Origin: Thalassia testudinum
Lineage: Eukaryota > Streptophyta > Magnoliopsida > Alismatales > Hydrocharitaceae
NCBI GenBank assembly: GCA_037157565.1
Contig: JAZHRO010000055.1
Location: 44,857,001-44,921,000, forward strand
Direction: 5' to 3'
DNA length: 64,000 nt
Shown here: in pieces, positions 45,631 to 57,968 of the stretch
How the letters are laid out: each line of letters begins with the position of its first letter
Position numbering within the stretch: the stretch's first letter is position 1
Notes under the pieces: model-generated
The model's database searches: none
Seen by the model: the letters and a program-made list of their open reading frames with translations, nothing else
Told to the model about the DNA's origin: nothing
Translations under genes and position numbers: made by a program

Positions 45631-47877
45631 TGATAAATGCCAGTTTATCATCATTCTTATGCATTAAAACAAACCTAGCTCATAGGATTTTGCTCCGCAA
45701 ATGGGTTTTTGGGCTGCATTTAGGCATTAACTAGGTTAGGCATGCATTGCATTTTTTATTGTCTTTTTAATGTGTTTTTGTGAGTGTTAGGGATAAATAG
45801 ATTAATAGATCCCTAGAACCCTAGCACTCAGGAAGGAAACAGGTGAAGGAGCTCAAACTAGCTGGAACTCAGCTTTATCCAGCTCACCAAAGCTGGAATC
45901 CAGCTCACTTGGACTAGGGTCAGCTCATCCTAGATCCATTCAGCTCATCTCAACTAAATGGCAGCTTAAGAGAGCTCATCTCAACTCACCCTAGCTCAGA
46001 TCTAGCTCAACTTAGCTGAGTCTAGCTCATCTCATCTCCCATGAGTTCACAACGAGCTCTAGCTAGCTCAGTTTAATTGACTGGAGTTCACCTCAGCTCA
46101 ATACCAGCCTGATCCAGCTCCACTCAACTCCAGCCAGCTGAAGATGAATTCATTCCATCTCAGGAAGCTCAAGTCCAGCTCTCAGAGACTCAGCTTAGCT
46201 CAACTCAGTTGAGCTAAGCTGCCTTAGCTACCTCAACCAGCTTGATCCTCCCTGGGAGCACTAGACCTAGCTCACCTCAGCTCATTATGGTAGAAGCCAG
46301 CTCACCTTAGCTTGGCTTAGCAGCTATCAAAGAACTTGCAAGCTAAGCCAGCTAGAGTAGCTCCATGCCAGCCTCTTCAGTAGCTGCCAGTTCCATTTCA
46401 AGCTCCAAACTTCTCCTCCTCAGCTCCTCTCTTTAAACCCTAGCTCACATTACCTACTCCTCTACTCCATAGCTAGCTTAACCTAGCTTAGCTTAGCTAG
46501 CATCCAGCTCCTTGGCCATCCACCACCTTCAACTCAACCCTAGCTAGCTCCACCTACTAAGCTCACCTAAGCTAGCTATCCTACTCTAAGTTGGCGCCAC
46601 CACCTAGTCACCTCTTCACCCCATCATCACCACCAAAAGACTCCACCATTTTGGCGCCAAAAACTACCATAACCACCTCCATTTTGGTGCCACCTTTTCC
46701 CTCCAAAATCCCCCTCATCTCCACCACATATCTCCCCTTAAATCCATCTCCACCATCCACCTAACCCCCCTTCTAGAAGACCCTAGGTTGGTGCCAAAAT
46801 GGTGGTGTCTCTCCACCACCAAAAGCCACCGACACCACCATAACCACCCCCTTAACACCCTTTAAGGTAGCTCCAGCTAACGCTAGCCCTAGGATCATTC
46901 TAACCACCGATAACCACCATCAAACTCTATCCTAGCCCTCCACCTATTCATGCCAACTACCCCCCTCTCCACCTCTATATAAACCCACCATATCACCACA
47001 TAAAGTTCATCCTCCATTAGTGTTTAATTCCACCTACATCCACCTACACCTATGGCCAAGAAGAAGGAGTAGAGAAGAAGATTAAGGGGGCACATCACCT
47101 GCCCCTTTGGTGCCTTCTTCTCCCCACTTTCTTCAACTTTTGCCACACCAAGGAGGAGGAGCATTCTACTTCAAGGAGGATGACCAGGCAAAGGAGAAGG
47201 ACTTAGGGTGGACATCCACCCTTGGAGAGAAGCATAGGGCACGCCCCTTAAGGGTTTGCCTTGGAGGACATCATCTTGGGAGAGCTATAGAAGAAAGGAG
47301 CTGAAGACCTTTTCAAGCCCGGGAGCTACCAGGCTTGGAGCAAGAAGAGCTTCATCCTCTTCATCACCATCATCATCCAAAGGATTTGTCTTCACTTTGT
47401 TTTTCAATTTTTTTTTTTTGTAGAAGCATTCATCTACCAGTAGACAATTTCCTTTAATAAAAAAAAAAGAAGTTGCCTTGATTTCTTATTGCACTCTTTT
47501 TATTGCATTACTTTGCTTTATCTTTAGTGTAGTTTCACTCCTTTCTAATTAACCTAAGACTCCACGCGCCTAGGTTGAGCTTAGAAAGAGGATAATTTTT
47601 GTCACTTAGATTAGCATAGTAGGTGTAGTAATTTTTGTCGCCAACAACTTCGCATGTTGCCTTAATTTCAAAAACATAAAGATGATATATTAAAAAAGAC
47701 TAAAAGGAAAGGTGAATTCCATTTTCGAAGCAAGGGATTTAATTTTTGCAAACTTGCCTCCTTGGACGACCCTAGATACTCCCCTATCTAGGAATAGAAA
47801 TTAAAAAGCGTATGCGATTTCACATGTTACAATAACCATAAAAACCCTAATTACAAATCACGCGATTTTTCGCATCA
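45631..47877 (+). repeat. 3' LTR of G (2247 bp)
   Basis: Close match to 37308-39571. The hairpin 46192-46205/46207-46220 is identical to that of the 5' LTR. A perfect TTTTGGCGCCAAAA is at 46649-46662 (one base different in the 5' LTR). TATA box (CTCTATATAAAC) near 46973-46984. Confidence 0.92.
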
Positions 47878-47990
47878 GGAGGTCACTCAGACCTCGATTG
47901 GTTGGACCTTGGGAGCCACTCCCAAGGAGGCGAGTCACTTCGCCTGGGCCATCTTCTCCCCCACCCTCTTCTTCTATCTACTTAGCCGCA

Positions 47991-49641
47991 ATGGCTAACC
48001 ATGGATCTGGACCTAATCAGGATCCAGAAGAGCTGGACCCACAAGCTTATCTGAGAGCTCGAGTCACTGAATTAGCTCAACCTTGGGATCAGAACCCAAG
48101 GTGGCGAAGATGACTTTTCACTTCACCTGATCCTTCTCCCCGGGTTAACGAAATGGTTAACCCATAGCCTAACCTTGGATATTATGACCCACACCAGCCC
48201 ATCCCTCAAAGGACTGCATCTTATAACCCAGGATATGGATTTCATACTCCTGCTTCTCACCCATGGAATATGGGTAGACCTAATTCATCCCCTGGAACCC
48301 TTGAAGAACTGCCAGTGCATATGCGACTGCATTACAAAATATAGAGAGCCATAGCGAGTGCTAAGGGGAAGGCCGCATTCTATCTAAATGAAATCCAAGC
48401 TACCACTGATCCAAACCAAAGACGAAGCTGGATTCCGTATCAAGTAGCTTTGATGGTGCTCCTTTAGGGAACAGCGGGGATAACAAGGCTAATTGGATAA
48501 AATCGAGAAACTCAAGAACTACTACTTTTGAGATATCAAGTACAAAATAGCCTTAAAGACCTTGAAGAATTTGAAATGACTACGCCGGATGGGCACACAG
48601 GAGATTCTCGGGAACAGATGCCGAAAGATAATTTAGGGGAAGAAGAATCCAACTTGGATATGAGACAGGAGTAGGAAATATTCAAAATGGGTTCGTCTGA
48701 GAACTCCATTCAAGAAACTGAGGAGGAAAGGACTGATATCTCCAGGACTGAGCCACAATCAAATTATCCTAAATCCTGGGAGATACCTCTTGGGTTAGAT
48801 AACCCAACCATGATAAGGGAAGTAGATCCATTTGAGGATATGGATCTTGAGGCAAACATTACATATGACACTACTGCTCAGTCTAGGCCACTTCCCATTG
48901 TAGGTGAACCTATGCTAGGGCCAACATCTTCTGATCTGCACTCTTCTTCTTTCACCTACATCCCTAATGCAGATGCTAGAGATTCTGAGATGACACTTTC
49001 TATCCCTGATCCTGACATCCGAAGACCAGAAGTAGCTATGGATGACTTGGCCGAAGAAATAAATAAGCTACATAAGGTAGGAATTACTGAGGAGCCCAAT
49101 GCATACGAGGGTGAAGCTTTGAGCAAAATGAGCTAGGGACACACCTACCATCTTAGTCAATCTAATGGATGGCTCGACTCTGAGCTTGAAGAGTCAGCCT
49201 CCGATGAATTAAAGATGACTACTGATGAGGATGAAGTAATTTCTGACGAGGATTTCAGTGACCTCCCCAAAGATCTTCTACTTTCACGGATACCCCCATA
49301 TGATCTAGAGCCTAGAGAGGGCATGATCTTTAATGTCAATTGTCATTATGAGGATCCCTTTGACTTAGATTTTGGTTCTGAGATACATGTTGATCTACTC
49401 CCTCAGCAACTTCCTACTGAATTGTGAGACATGATAAATCAGATGAATCAACATCATGACCCCCCTCTAATTATCCTCTATTTTCCACCACCACTTCACA
49501 CTTTCTTATAGCTAGACTTTTGGAGTAGGGGTGCACAATCAGTTAGTTCGCATCTCTAGACCACTAATTCTAAGAGCATACGAGCACATCTTTCTTTTAA
49601 TCTTGACCGGCTCCTATGCTAGAACTGATACATCTGAATGA
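47991..49641 (+). pseudogene. Acidic ORF of F (same family as in B)
   Basis: The frame from ATG 47991 is continuous to 49427 with only stop codons in it; frameshifts come later. It shares two stops with B at the same codons (TGA 48111-48113, TAG 49134-49136). Its own stops at 48342, 48465, 48498 and 48672 are CAG, CAG, CAA and CAG in B. The longest open part is 48687-49136 (MGSSENSIQETEEERTD). The acidic DEDEVISDEDFSDLP segment and the C-terminal GVGVHNQLVRIS motif are kept. Two compensating 1-bp changes near 49470-49530 shift the frame briefly. The full protein would be about 550 residues. Confidence 0.8.
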
Positions 49642-49862
49642 GTTGTCGCCTAGCTAGAGGCGTTAAACTCAACATCTACCTCACATTCTACCATCACCCT
49701 ATACATACTCACTTTATACATAGCATATTTTTCTTTTAAGCATATTTTCTTTTCGCAAATTGCATATTGTCAGGTTGGCTAGTGATGAACGTTAAACTTC
49801 AAGAGCAATTCCAGGTGATTTCTACCCATTTACTTCCTACTGTATTTATCTTCTTTTATATT

Positions 49863-49904
49863 CATGCATGAGGACATGCAAGAACTTAGGCATGGGGGGG
49901 TAGA
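49863..49904 (+). other. Internal polypurine-like motif of F
   Basis: CATGAGGACATGC followed by TTAGGCATGGGGGGGTAGA, as in B. Confidence 0.65.
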
Positions 49905-51639
49905 TACGACAAAATTGAAAATTTTTATGCCAACATTTAGGAAAACCTCAGAGCTACATGTCAAACGTACTTAAGGACCCTAAATAAAATAACAATCGAC
50001 TCCACCTCCAATGCTTGCATTGGAGCTAAAAATTGTCCGCAACAGCCACTTCTTACTCACCTGCTCACCTTTTGTTCTAAATTTAGGGTCAAGCTGAATG
50101 TAACCCAAAAGGGAAATTTCATGAAGTACGAATATAAGAGGTTACTTGCTTATAGCATGTATACATGTGCATCCATGAATAAGATTATCTTATTAAGAGA
50201 ATGCATTAGGGATTTTATCCTCTAGTTGATTCCTGTAATCTGGAATCCAGTACAACTTTTCACACACATGTAGAATTTGCAATGAATTTATGATGAAGGC
50301 TGATAAAAGTTTTTAGTCTGTTGAGAAGAAGCAGTACTTCTTTTCCTAAACCCCTGGACAGTGTTTTGGGAGTCAGGTAGATTTTCTTCTAAAAATCCAC
50401 CAAATAGTGTGAGATGAGAGTAGAGTGTACTGGTGCTCTAAGATTAGTGCAAGGAATCTAGAATCCTAGATAATTAAGTAATGATACTCAAAGATTAGGC
50501 ATAGTTTTCACTCTCGGATCCTACGTATACATTTTTGCGTGAAATTTTGAGAGCCACCAAATAAGGCAAATACACAAAGAGCGAGTTTTCATAAAACTAG
50601 GGCTAAGTTGAATGGTTACAATCATTCTTTGTGGAATCTTTGGCTAAAGGAGGGTATTGATGTCAAGGTCAGAAATACACTGTCCTATCCGTCTCTCCCA
50701 GTGCTGTGAGTAGGCACTTCCACCAAATAAGCCTCCCAATGTCTCTTGAGTACCACTAATCCCTAATAATGCCTCCTCAATAAAGTTCATGAATGTATGC
50801 TAGCTTGTGTTGTGTTGAAAAAAGAAATCATACATAGAAAAAAAAGGGAAAAAATGAAATGAAAAAAGAAAGAACAAAATTTAGAAAAAGAAGAAAAAGT
50901 AAAGAAAAAAAGAGTGAATATTTAGTGTTTATTTCAATTCCATTGAGTAAATACCAACAAATAAATTTGTGATCCACCAAATATGACCTTAACCCACCTT
51001 CCTTGTGTTTCTGACTGCCCGAATATTGGCTGAAGAATTCTGACTTAGTGTTAGAGTTATAGAAACTCAATTAAAGTGTTAATGCCAAGTGAGACCACCA
51101 AATACAGGTCATATGTGTGAATCTGGTGAGATTGTGAGCTCTAAGAAAAAGAAAGAAAAGGAAAGAAAAAGAAAAAGAAAAAGAGAGAATGAATACAAAG
51201 GAACCAAAAGAGAGCATAGTTTTTCTCGTCTTTCTCTGAGTTGAGTTACATAATAAATTGGAAATCTAGATTCTATAGTACTAATCTCTATGTAGTACTA
51301 GTCGAGAGTGAGCCACCAAATATATAATCTTTTCCCTCTAAGATTCTCTACTTAAGCTTAAAGTCGGGTGGAATTCATAAAATATCTTGAATACCCCAAG
51401 GGAAGAAGTTCGCCTATCCCGCTAGAATTTTTATTAGGGATCAAGTATAAGCTTTAGAGGTGAATTAGTTTTTCACTCGAATCCGTTCCAAAAGCTACAT
51501 AGCTACACTTTCATGATTGTCTAAATTTCTAGAGCATAGGATGACAACAAAAAGGAGAAAAATATCTAGGTATACACTTGATAAAATAATAAATCCCTTA
51601 GGGACCCTTCTGTGAATAATTTAGTCTTGCATTTGCTAG
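49905..51639 (+). other. 3' noncoding region of F with CCACCAAATA series
   Basis: CCACCAAATA at 50397, 50554, 50720, 50974, 51095 and 51313, plus CCAACAAATA near 50953, in the same order as in B. Purine-only runs at about 50820-50910 and 51138-51187. No gene. Confidence 0.75.
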
Positions 51640-51667
51640 GGACTAACAAAATTTAGGCATGGGGGTA
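51640..51667 (+). other. Polypurine tract of F
   Basis: GGGACTAACAAAATTTAGGCATGGGGG before the 3' LTR. Confidence 0.85.
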
Positions 51668-53179
51668 TGATTGCGCAGCAATCAAAGGTCTTAATTGACA
51701 TAAATTAGGCTAGGACTTAGCATAAGTTAGGCTAATTCATGCATGCATAAGCATTACAAGCACCTTTATTACTTTCTTTTAGCTATGCATAAAATAATGC
51801 TATAATATACTGATTAGGTGCATTATGTCAATTGCAGGTAATAAGCTGATCAGAAGCTAGATCTAAAGCTGGATCTAAAGAATAAAGAATAACTGGTGTT
51901 GCAGCAGAGCTGGAGCGGAAGACCTAGATTAGGTGCAGGGAGTTAAGGTATGCTATTCTATTAAGTAGGAATAAAGTAATAAATTATGAAGAACTTAGGT
52001 CTATCCTAGCCTTAGGACAGCCTAGAAGCTTCCCCAAGCCTTAGCCACCCTTAGATTAGGTCACCGCACCCTAGGAAACCTTAAAACCCTAATTCCAGCC
52101 TCTATCTGGACATCCAGAACCCTTAGCCAACTCCCACACAACTTAAACCCACTTCTGCAGTGTTATTGGTTGTCTAGACACTTGGTCTGAAGTCCAATTT
52201 CTGCAGAATACCCAAGATAGAACCTAGAATCCCTCCTGACTCTAATTGGACGTCCAGACAATAAGTCTGGACTTCTGATTTTTCATTATAATACGTCTGA
52301 TAACTTTATTGGACATCTAGAACTGCCCTCCAGACCCTATTTTGATATTCAAGCCTTGATCTTGGATCTCTAGCTCCCTAAACCCAATTCTAACACCCTA
52401 GGAACCTAAATTAAGGTGCCTTAACCCTAGTACATCACCTCTAGACCTCCTTAAGGACCTAAATAGGTCCTCACTAAACCTAATTTACTTGGATCTTAGT
52501 TAATTCCATTAGCCTATTCAATTGGACTCATTAAGTCCAATTGAGCCCTGATCTTAGCACACACTATCCAATTGACCTAGAACTAACCTAATTGAGCTAT
52601 TGTACTCTCAACTAAGTTTCCACACACCCAATTAAACTTGTATTAAGTTTAATTGCACTTTACCTTAGTGAATTAGGTTTTACAACCCTAATTTGAGACC
52701 TACCTTGACCTAAACCTACTAGAACCTAACCTAATCAACCTAGCCACCTAAGTTTTGATGCACACCCACACACACCATCCACACGAAAATACCTAGCCTA
52801 GAGTTCTCTAGAACTCTCTACCATGTGTTGTTGCCTTGGTTACTAAAATTAGCAACCAAGAGCCATTCAATTTTTATTTCCACATTTGGTGGATCTAAAA
52901 ACCACCATCCGTCCTCTCTCTCACTCTCCCACAAGCTCCCACCATAGGCCTCTCTAGAGAATTCCATAATTCTCTAGAGAGCTACCCTTAGGCCTATAAA
53001 AAGATCTAAGGGGTGGCCATTTGGTCTATCTTGGTCTTTTAGCATAGCTCCATCTTCCATAAGCCATCACCACCTCCATGTTCACGAGCTCCACCATGAT
53101 GCCAACACCTCCACGCCAAGCCTAGACCAGGATCAACTTCTCCAACCTCTCTCCAAGGGCTGGCCTAAGAACCATTGGC
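51668..53179 (+). repeat. 3' LTR of F, first part (cut by H)
   Basis: Begins TGATTGCGCAGCAATCA. Perfect 14-bp hairpin at 52950-52981 and TATA box near 52994-53002. It ends at ACCATTGGC, where H begins; TTGGC (53175-53179) is the likely left target duplication. Confidence 0.9.
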
Positions 53180-55902
53180 TGATGGGAACACCATCATGAG
53201 CCCTAACTAACTCATTTTGACCTAGAAAAGAGAACAAAAGCTCCTACATAACCCAGTGAAGGGCCTAATTCAAGGAATAACTATTTTGAGAGAAACAGTG
53301 CAACAAGGGGATTTCTTAGGGGCTAAAAATAGGTTAAAAGGTCTTAATAAGATAAAAAGTGGGTTGGTCCAGTCAAAAAAGGGTTAATGTGAAATCTGGG
53401 AATTAAATGACTTCTTGTAACCCTAAAACAAACCCACTTAATTTAACAAGATTATGGTCAGGATAAAATTCAACTAAATCCTCTAAAAATCATTGAAAAA
53501 TATCTCCTAGGGTTTAGAACATTCAATTTGGCCTTTATAACCTATTTTGAACTAAATAGGGGTCCGAGTCAAACATTTACCCTAAATTGAGTTTTTATGC
53601 AAAATGTCCAGTCAAACGTGGTCAAAAATAAATTCCAACCTCACCATTGATTCCCTGGGTCCAAATTAGGTTTATGCCAAAATTTAGACATAAGGGGAGT
53701 TCACCTTGACCTAGTTTGCAAAACAATCCAGCCTAATTACATTTAAATCCCTAGCTTTTGAAAACCATTGCAATACCCCCCAAGCTTCCTCTTCGTTCTT
53801 TACAATTAGGTCCCTCCACCATTACAGCGGAGGAATCGTACTCCGACGAGGATTCAAGAAGGATATCTCCTTAATTCCTCAGAGAATCCCTCTCAAATTT
53901 GAAAGGGAGATTCTCTGAGGAATTCCCGATCGTGTGAACCAAATCTCAAGCTCTGATTGCCACCCAATCTATCATGCAAACACATGAGATTTGGGTATCT
54001 CTCAACCTTCAAAGTCCAGCGAGGTTGCCGTGCTTGGAAGCTTGCCTTCCAAGCACAAGGCTCTCTGCCCGCGACTATAAAAGAGGCCCCAGATCCCCCC
54101 GGTGAATTCAAGCTTGTCTTGGCCTGAGATTCCCTCAAATTCCTCTTTTCCTCCACCAGCCAAAAAACTCGACAAGCTCCGGTGACTCCTCCTTTCCGTC
54201 ACTCTGCCACCATACCAGTGGCAGAGTTACCTCCACCTCCTTTCGCATCGCGCGACACCTACGTCCGTGCCTACCTCCCTCTTGTCATCGCCGCCTCTCT
54301 ATCTCAGGGTCTTCGTCTCCGACGACGGCATATACGCGTCATCTACCCCTCTGCTCCCCCTTCGTCCAGCCACTCACAGATAAGTCTTTTTCCCCTACTC
54401 TTTCTTTCCCCCTTATCAATTTCTACTTTCACGCCTCGACAGCCACAGACCACCACTGTCTTCTCCACCTCCAGCAAACCACCGGCGAGGTGCTTCTGTC
54501 ATTCCACGCACCCATCCACCTTGCCAAACACCTCAGAAGCTCTGCTATCTTCCACTAATCATTTTCCCCCTCTCCATCAACCGCCACACGTTCCACACTC
54601 TTCCCCCGAACAAACCTAACTCCACAGCCACAGAACAACCTAGGCAAGCATGCCTAGGCCGCCCCGTGCCACACCAACCACCGAGAAACCTTCACCGTGC
54701 CACGGTGAAGCCCCTTGTGTGATTTAACGAGGCTGTAAGGCCGTTTTACTTGAGAACAGGATCAGACCTCAACCGCCATTGGAGCAGCTTGAAGTAGCTA
54801 GCAACCTTGACCTACTGCTCCAGGCTTCAGGAAGTAGGGTCCCTGGTGCGCGGGCTCCCTTCGCGAACCCCTCATGCCTAGCAATTGAAGTCCCAGCAGT
54901 CTGCAGCATCAGTAATTAAGCGTGACACTCCCTGCGGGCGCACGTGAGGTGGGTGGGACTTTTAGTCCCACCTTGGTAAGTTTTGAGCGAGTGGAGTGGT
55001 ATAAATTGTAAAAGTGTCAGGGGCTTATCGCCTCCTGACACGGGGTGAGGTCCCACTGGCCTCCCCACGCCTCGTCTGCAATACACTACTCCGCGGACCT
55101 GGTAGCCTTACCCGATAACCCGTGCACTCCACGTGCACCACTCATGTCGATGCGTCTGGTCTGGGCTCACTAACCCAACCTGTTTACCTGAGATGGCTCT
55201 GGGAGAGTGAGCCTAAGAGAGAAAAGAAAGAGAGTTCGGGGGGGAGGGTAGGGGTAGGTTTTGCACTTGCAGGGAAAGGAAGAAGAGAGCTAAAGAGGAA
55301 GGAGGAAGCTAAAGGCAGAAGGCACGGCAAGGACTAAAGGAGGAAGCTGAAGAAGGAAGCCAAGGAAGAAGAGGAAGCAGCGGCTAAGGGTGAAGTCGCC
55401 AAGGAAGAAGGAAGAAGGAAGGAGAAGCTAAGGAAGAAGAAGGCTCGAAGCAGAGAAAAGAGAAATCAAAAAGAAAAACAAGCTAAGGCCAGCAATCAGA
55501 GGAAGAAGAAGAGAAAAAGAAAACAAGAAGAAGAAGCCATGGCCAGTGATCAGAGAAATAGAAGAAGAGACGAATCAGAAGAATCAGAGAATGAAGAAGA
55601 AAGAAGAAGAAAAAGAGAGAACTCAAGACAAAGCAAAGAGAATTATCTGATTTTTACATTCATCTTCATATTTTTGAGCCTCTATATACATTGAAACCCT
55701 TTTTATTGCTTCATAAGTTGATTGATCATTACATTTTCATCAAGTTGAAAGTTGTGTTCTTAGTTTTCAAATCCCTATTTGCTCCCCGTGTTCGACCTCA
55801 GATTCATAGTTTTTCAAGTAATAAACTTTCATTTGTTTTTCGAAAAGATTTCAACTATACTGCGACGCAATAATTACAAAATCAATTCATTTTTGACGAA
55901 CA
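53180..55902 (+). repeat. 5' LTR of H (X-family, 2723 bp)
   Basis: Begins TGATGGGAACACCATCA and ends GACGAACA. TATA box (CTATAAAAG) near 54075-54083. Perfect hairpins: 53873-53888/53909-53924 (16 bp), 54031-54040/54046-54055, 54202-54210/54218-54226 and 54690-54698/54702-54710. The purine-rich stretch 55205-55650 parallels 2330-2700 in X. Confidence 0.88.
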
Positions 55903-55905
55903 TTT

Positions 55906-55925
55906 TGGCGCCGTTGCCGGGGAGC
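55906..55925 (+). other. Primer binding site of H (tRNA-Asp)
   Basis: TGGCGCCGTTGCCGGGGAGC; the first 17 bases are exact. Confidence 0.95.
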
Positions 55926-56856
55926 AACGGGCAATTTAGAAACTTTGATCACAACTTCTGATTCAGTACTAACTTGATCTATTTCTTCTGTTGTGATTGT
56001 TTCAGGGGAAGAAAAGAAGACAGCTGCACAACAACCACACCAAGGGCAGGTAATTTCTCAGAAGCCATATCTCTTAATCCCCTCAATTCTGAAAAGGAAA
56101 ACAAAGAGAAAATTAGTTTAGGGCTACCTGCCTTCCATATCTAGTAATTCACCAAAGTTGCCTGATTTTAATTTCAACAAATTTTGAATTGTGCATCCAT
56201 TTAAGGTAACTAGGGCTAGCACCTTCTTGATTGAGCCCTAGATACCATCTTTGTGGCAACTAAATTGGACCAAGTAGAGCCAACTTAAGGATTCCAATCT
56301 AGGGTTTTTAGAGACACATCTTCTTTAAACAAAAGAATCAAAATTTTCAAAAAGAGGCGTGCCTAAGCCTTGTTTGAAGAGATTTATCCAAGAGAAACCC
56401 TAAGAAAATCAAGCTCTTAAGTCACTTGAACCCTAAAAGAAAGGACCTAAAAGCTCTCACAGGACAAAGAGGTGAAGTTGACCCCTTGGGTCAACCAACC
56501 TTGAAATTAGGTCACTGTTTTTTGCACTCAAAAGATCTAAAGTTCAAGTGGAACACTAAGCACCTTGATCTTAATTAAAAGTGGTAGACTTAAGAGGTCA
56601 AGGTCCCCATTCTGGTCTACCTGGAATCTCAGTGACAAGAGAGGTCGGGTGGGGGAAACCCTATAACTCGTGGGGACACTCTATCGTGTAGGGGTCTTTG
56701 CGGGACTCTCCCTCTCTGGCTGCCCAGGTATTTCTCAGGTGGACGGCTTTTTCTGACTAAGGGGTATCATCTGCCCCGAACCTCTATAGTCATCCAAATA
56801 TTCTGGGTGTCTCAATTGGGTCCAGCACATTCTAATCTCGTCTAATCCTTCAGTGC
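55926..56856 (+). other. Leader of H, noncoding
   Basis: No gene seen. Confidence 0.55.
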
Positions 56857-57960
56857 ATGTTTGGTAGGAGGTCCTTAAGACCATCCTTAAGACCTCCTTT
56901 AGAAATCCACTACCGCCGAGGCCAAGCCTCGACGCCCGTGTTTGTGCAGCAACCCCACCACATAGATCTCTCCTCTAATTCATCAAAACCAAGTTCTCCT
57001 TCCATCATGGCACAACCAATTGAAGAAGAGAACAACCTTGAACACCAACTTCAATGCTTGAATGATCTATTCCAAAACTTGGTAAACCCGTCGCAGCGTC
57101 CTATGATGCAAAATCATTATAACCTCACTGCGGTGGCAATCGAGCCTCGAGTCCAAATCCTGACTAAAGGTCCTGATTCTGAACTCAAGCCCAAAATGAT
57201 TCATGCCATACCAAAATTCCATGGGCTTAACTCCAAGGATCCCTTCTAGCATATCAAACAACTCAAACATCTGGCCTAGACCTTCGGGTCAGATGTACAA
57301 AATCGGGATATTTTGCTCATGAAGATGTTTTCCTTCTCCCTCATGGACAAGGCTGCCCATTGGTATCAAGCTCAAACACGTTTGATCAACACATGGGTTG
57401 AACTCCAGTCCAAATTTTTGAAAAGTTCTTCCCCATTGGCCAGACGAATGCCTTACGCCACCAGATCACTCACTTCATTCAACAATCAAGAGAACCTCTT
57501 CATGAGGCATGGGACCGATTCTTAGATCTCATGCGAAAGTGCCCCCATCACGGAGTTCCTAAATAGGAACAAGTCCAGTCTTTTTACCAGGGACTCCGTG
57601 AAGACATTCGATTGTTCGTCAATGCAACCTGTGGAGGAAACATCATGGGTCAACCCGAGGACACGGTGTGAGAGATTCTCCAGAATATGTGCGAGTGCTC
57701 CATCAATAATGACTCCATGGGCTTATTCAACTAGATGAATGCCCGCGCATCGACAAATCATAGGGGAGCACATGAGATGTAGGGCCTGTCCGCATCCGTC
57801 GACTTGGAACTGATGGCCAGTCAGTTGGACAAGATCTCTATCATAGAGAAGAAGGTGAACGACCTGACTTGGCATCTGCAGTGAGCCACCTCTATGCAAA
57901 ACTCATTTGCACAGCCACCTCTCGCAAAGGAAACTGTGCAAAACATCTATCACCGATCTT
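56857..57960 (+). pseudogene. gag: gag relic of H
   Basis: ATG 57007 (MAQPIEEENNLEHQ) or upstream 56857. Gag core: SELKPKMIHAIPKFHGL, KMFSFSLMDKAAHWY, then after a frameshift near 57420 LHEAWDRFLDLMRKCPHHGVPK, FYQGLREDIRLFVNATCGG and LELMASQLDKISIIEKKVNDL. About nine in-frame stops, mostly TAG for Gln or Trp (near 57247, 57277, 57564, 57733 and 57778). It ends about where the acidic ORF begins. Confidence 0.8.
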
Positions 57961-57968
57961 CTTAGGGG

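Larger units (their letters stand above)
37308..47877 (+). mobile_element. Element G, non-autonomous Athila-like gag-protease retrotransposon
   Basis: 5' LTR 37308-39571, primer site 39577, leader, gag relic, protease, internal purine motif, polypurine tract and 3' LTR 45631-47877, with a 5-bp duplication. It has no RT, RNase H or integrase. The coding layout equals that of A, but the LTRs differ. Confidence 0.9.
33602..53179 (+). mobile_element. Element F, second copy of the B family, interrupted by G and H
   Basis: 5' LTR 33602-35774, primer site 35780, leader to 37307, then G (37308-47877), ORF 47991-49641, internal purine motif, 3' noncoding region, polypurine tract 51640-51667, and 3' LTR from 51668 cut by H at 53180. 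The rest of the 3' LTR and the right target duplication are off the window. The left flank is CCTAG (33597-33601). F and B inserted at different sites and so are independent copies. Confidence 0.88.
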
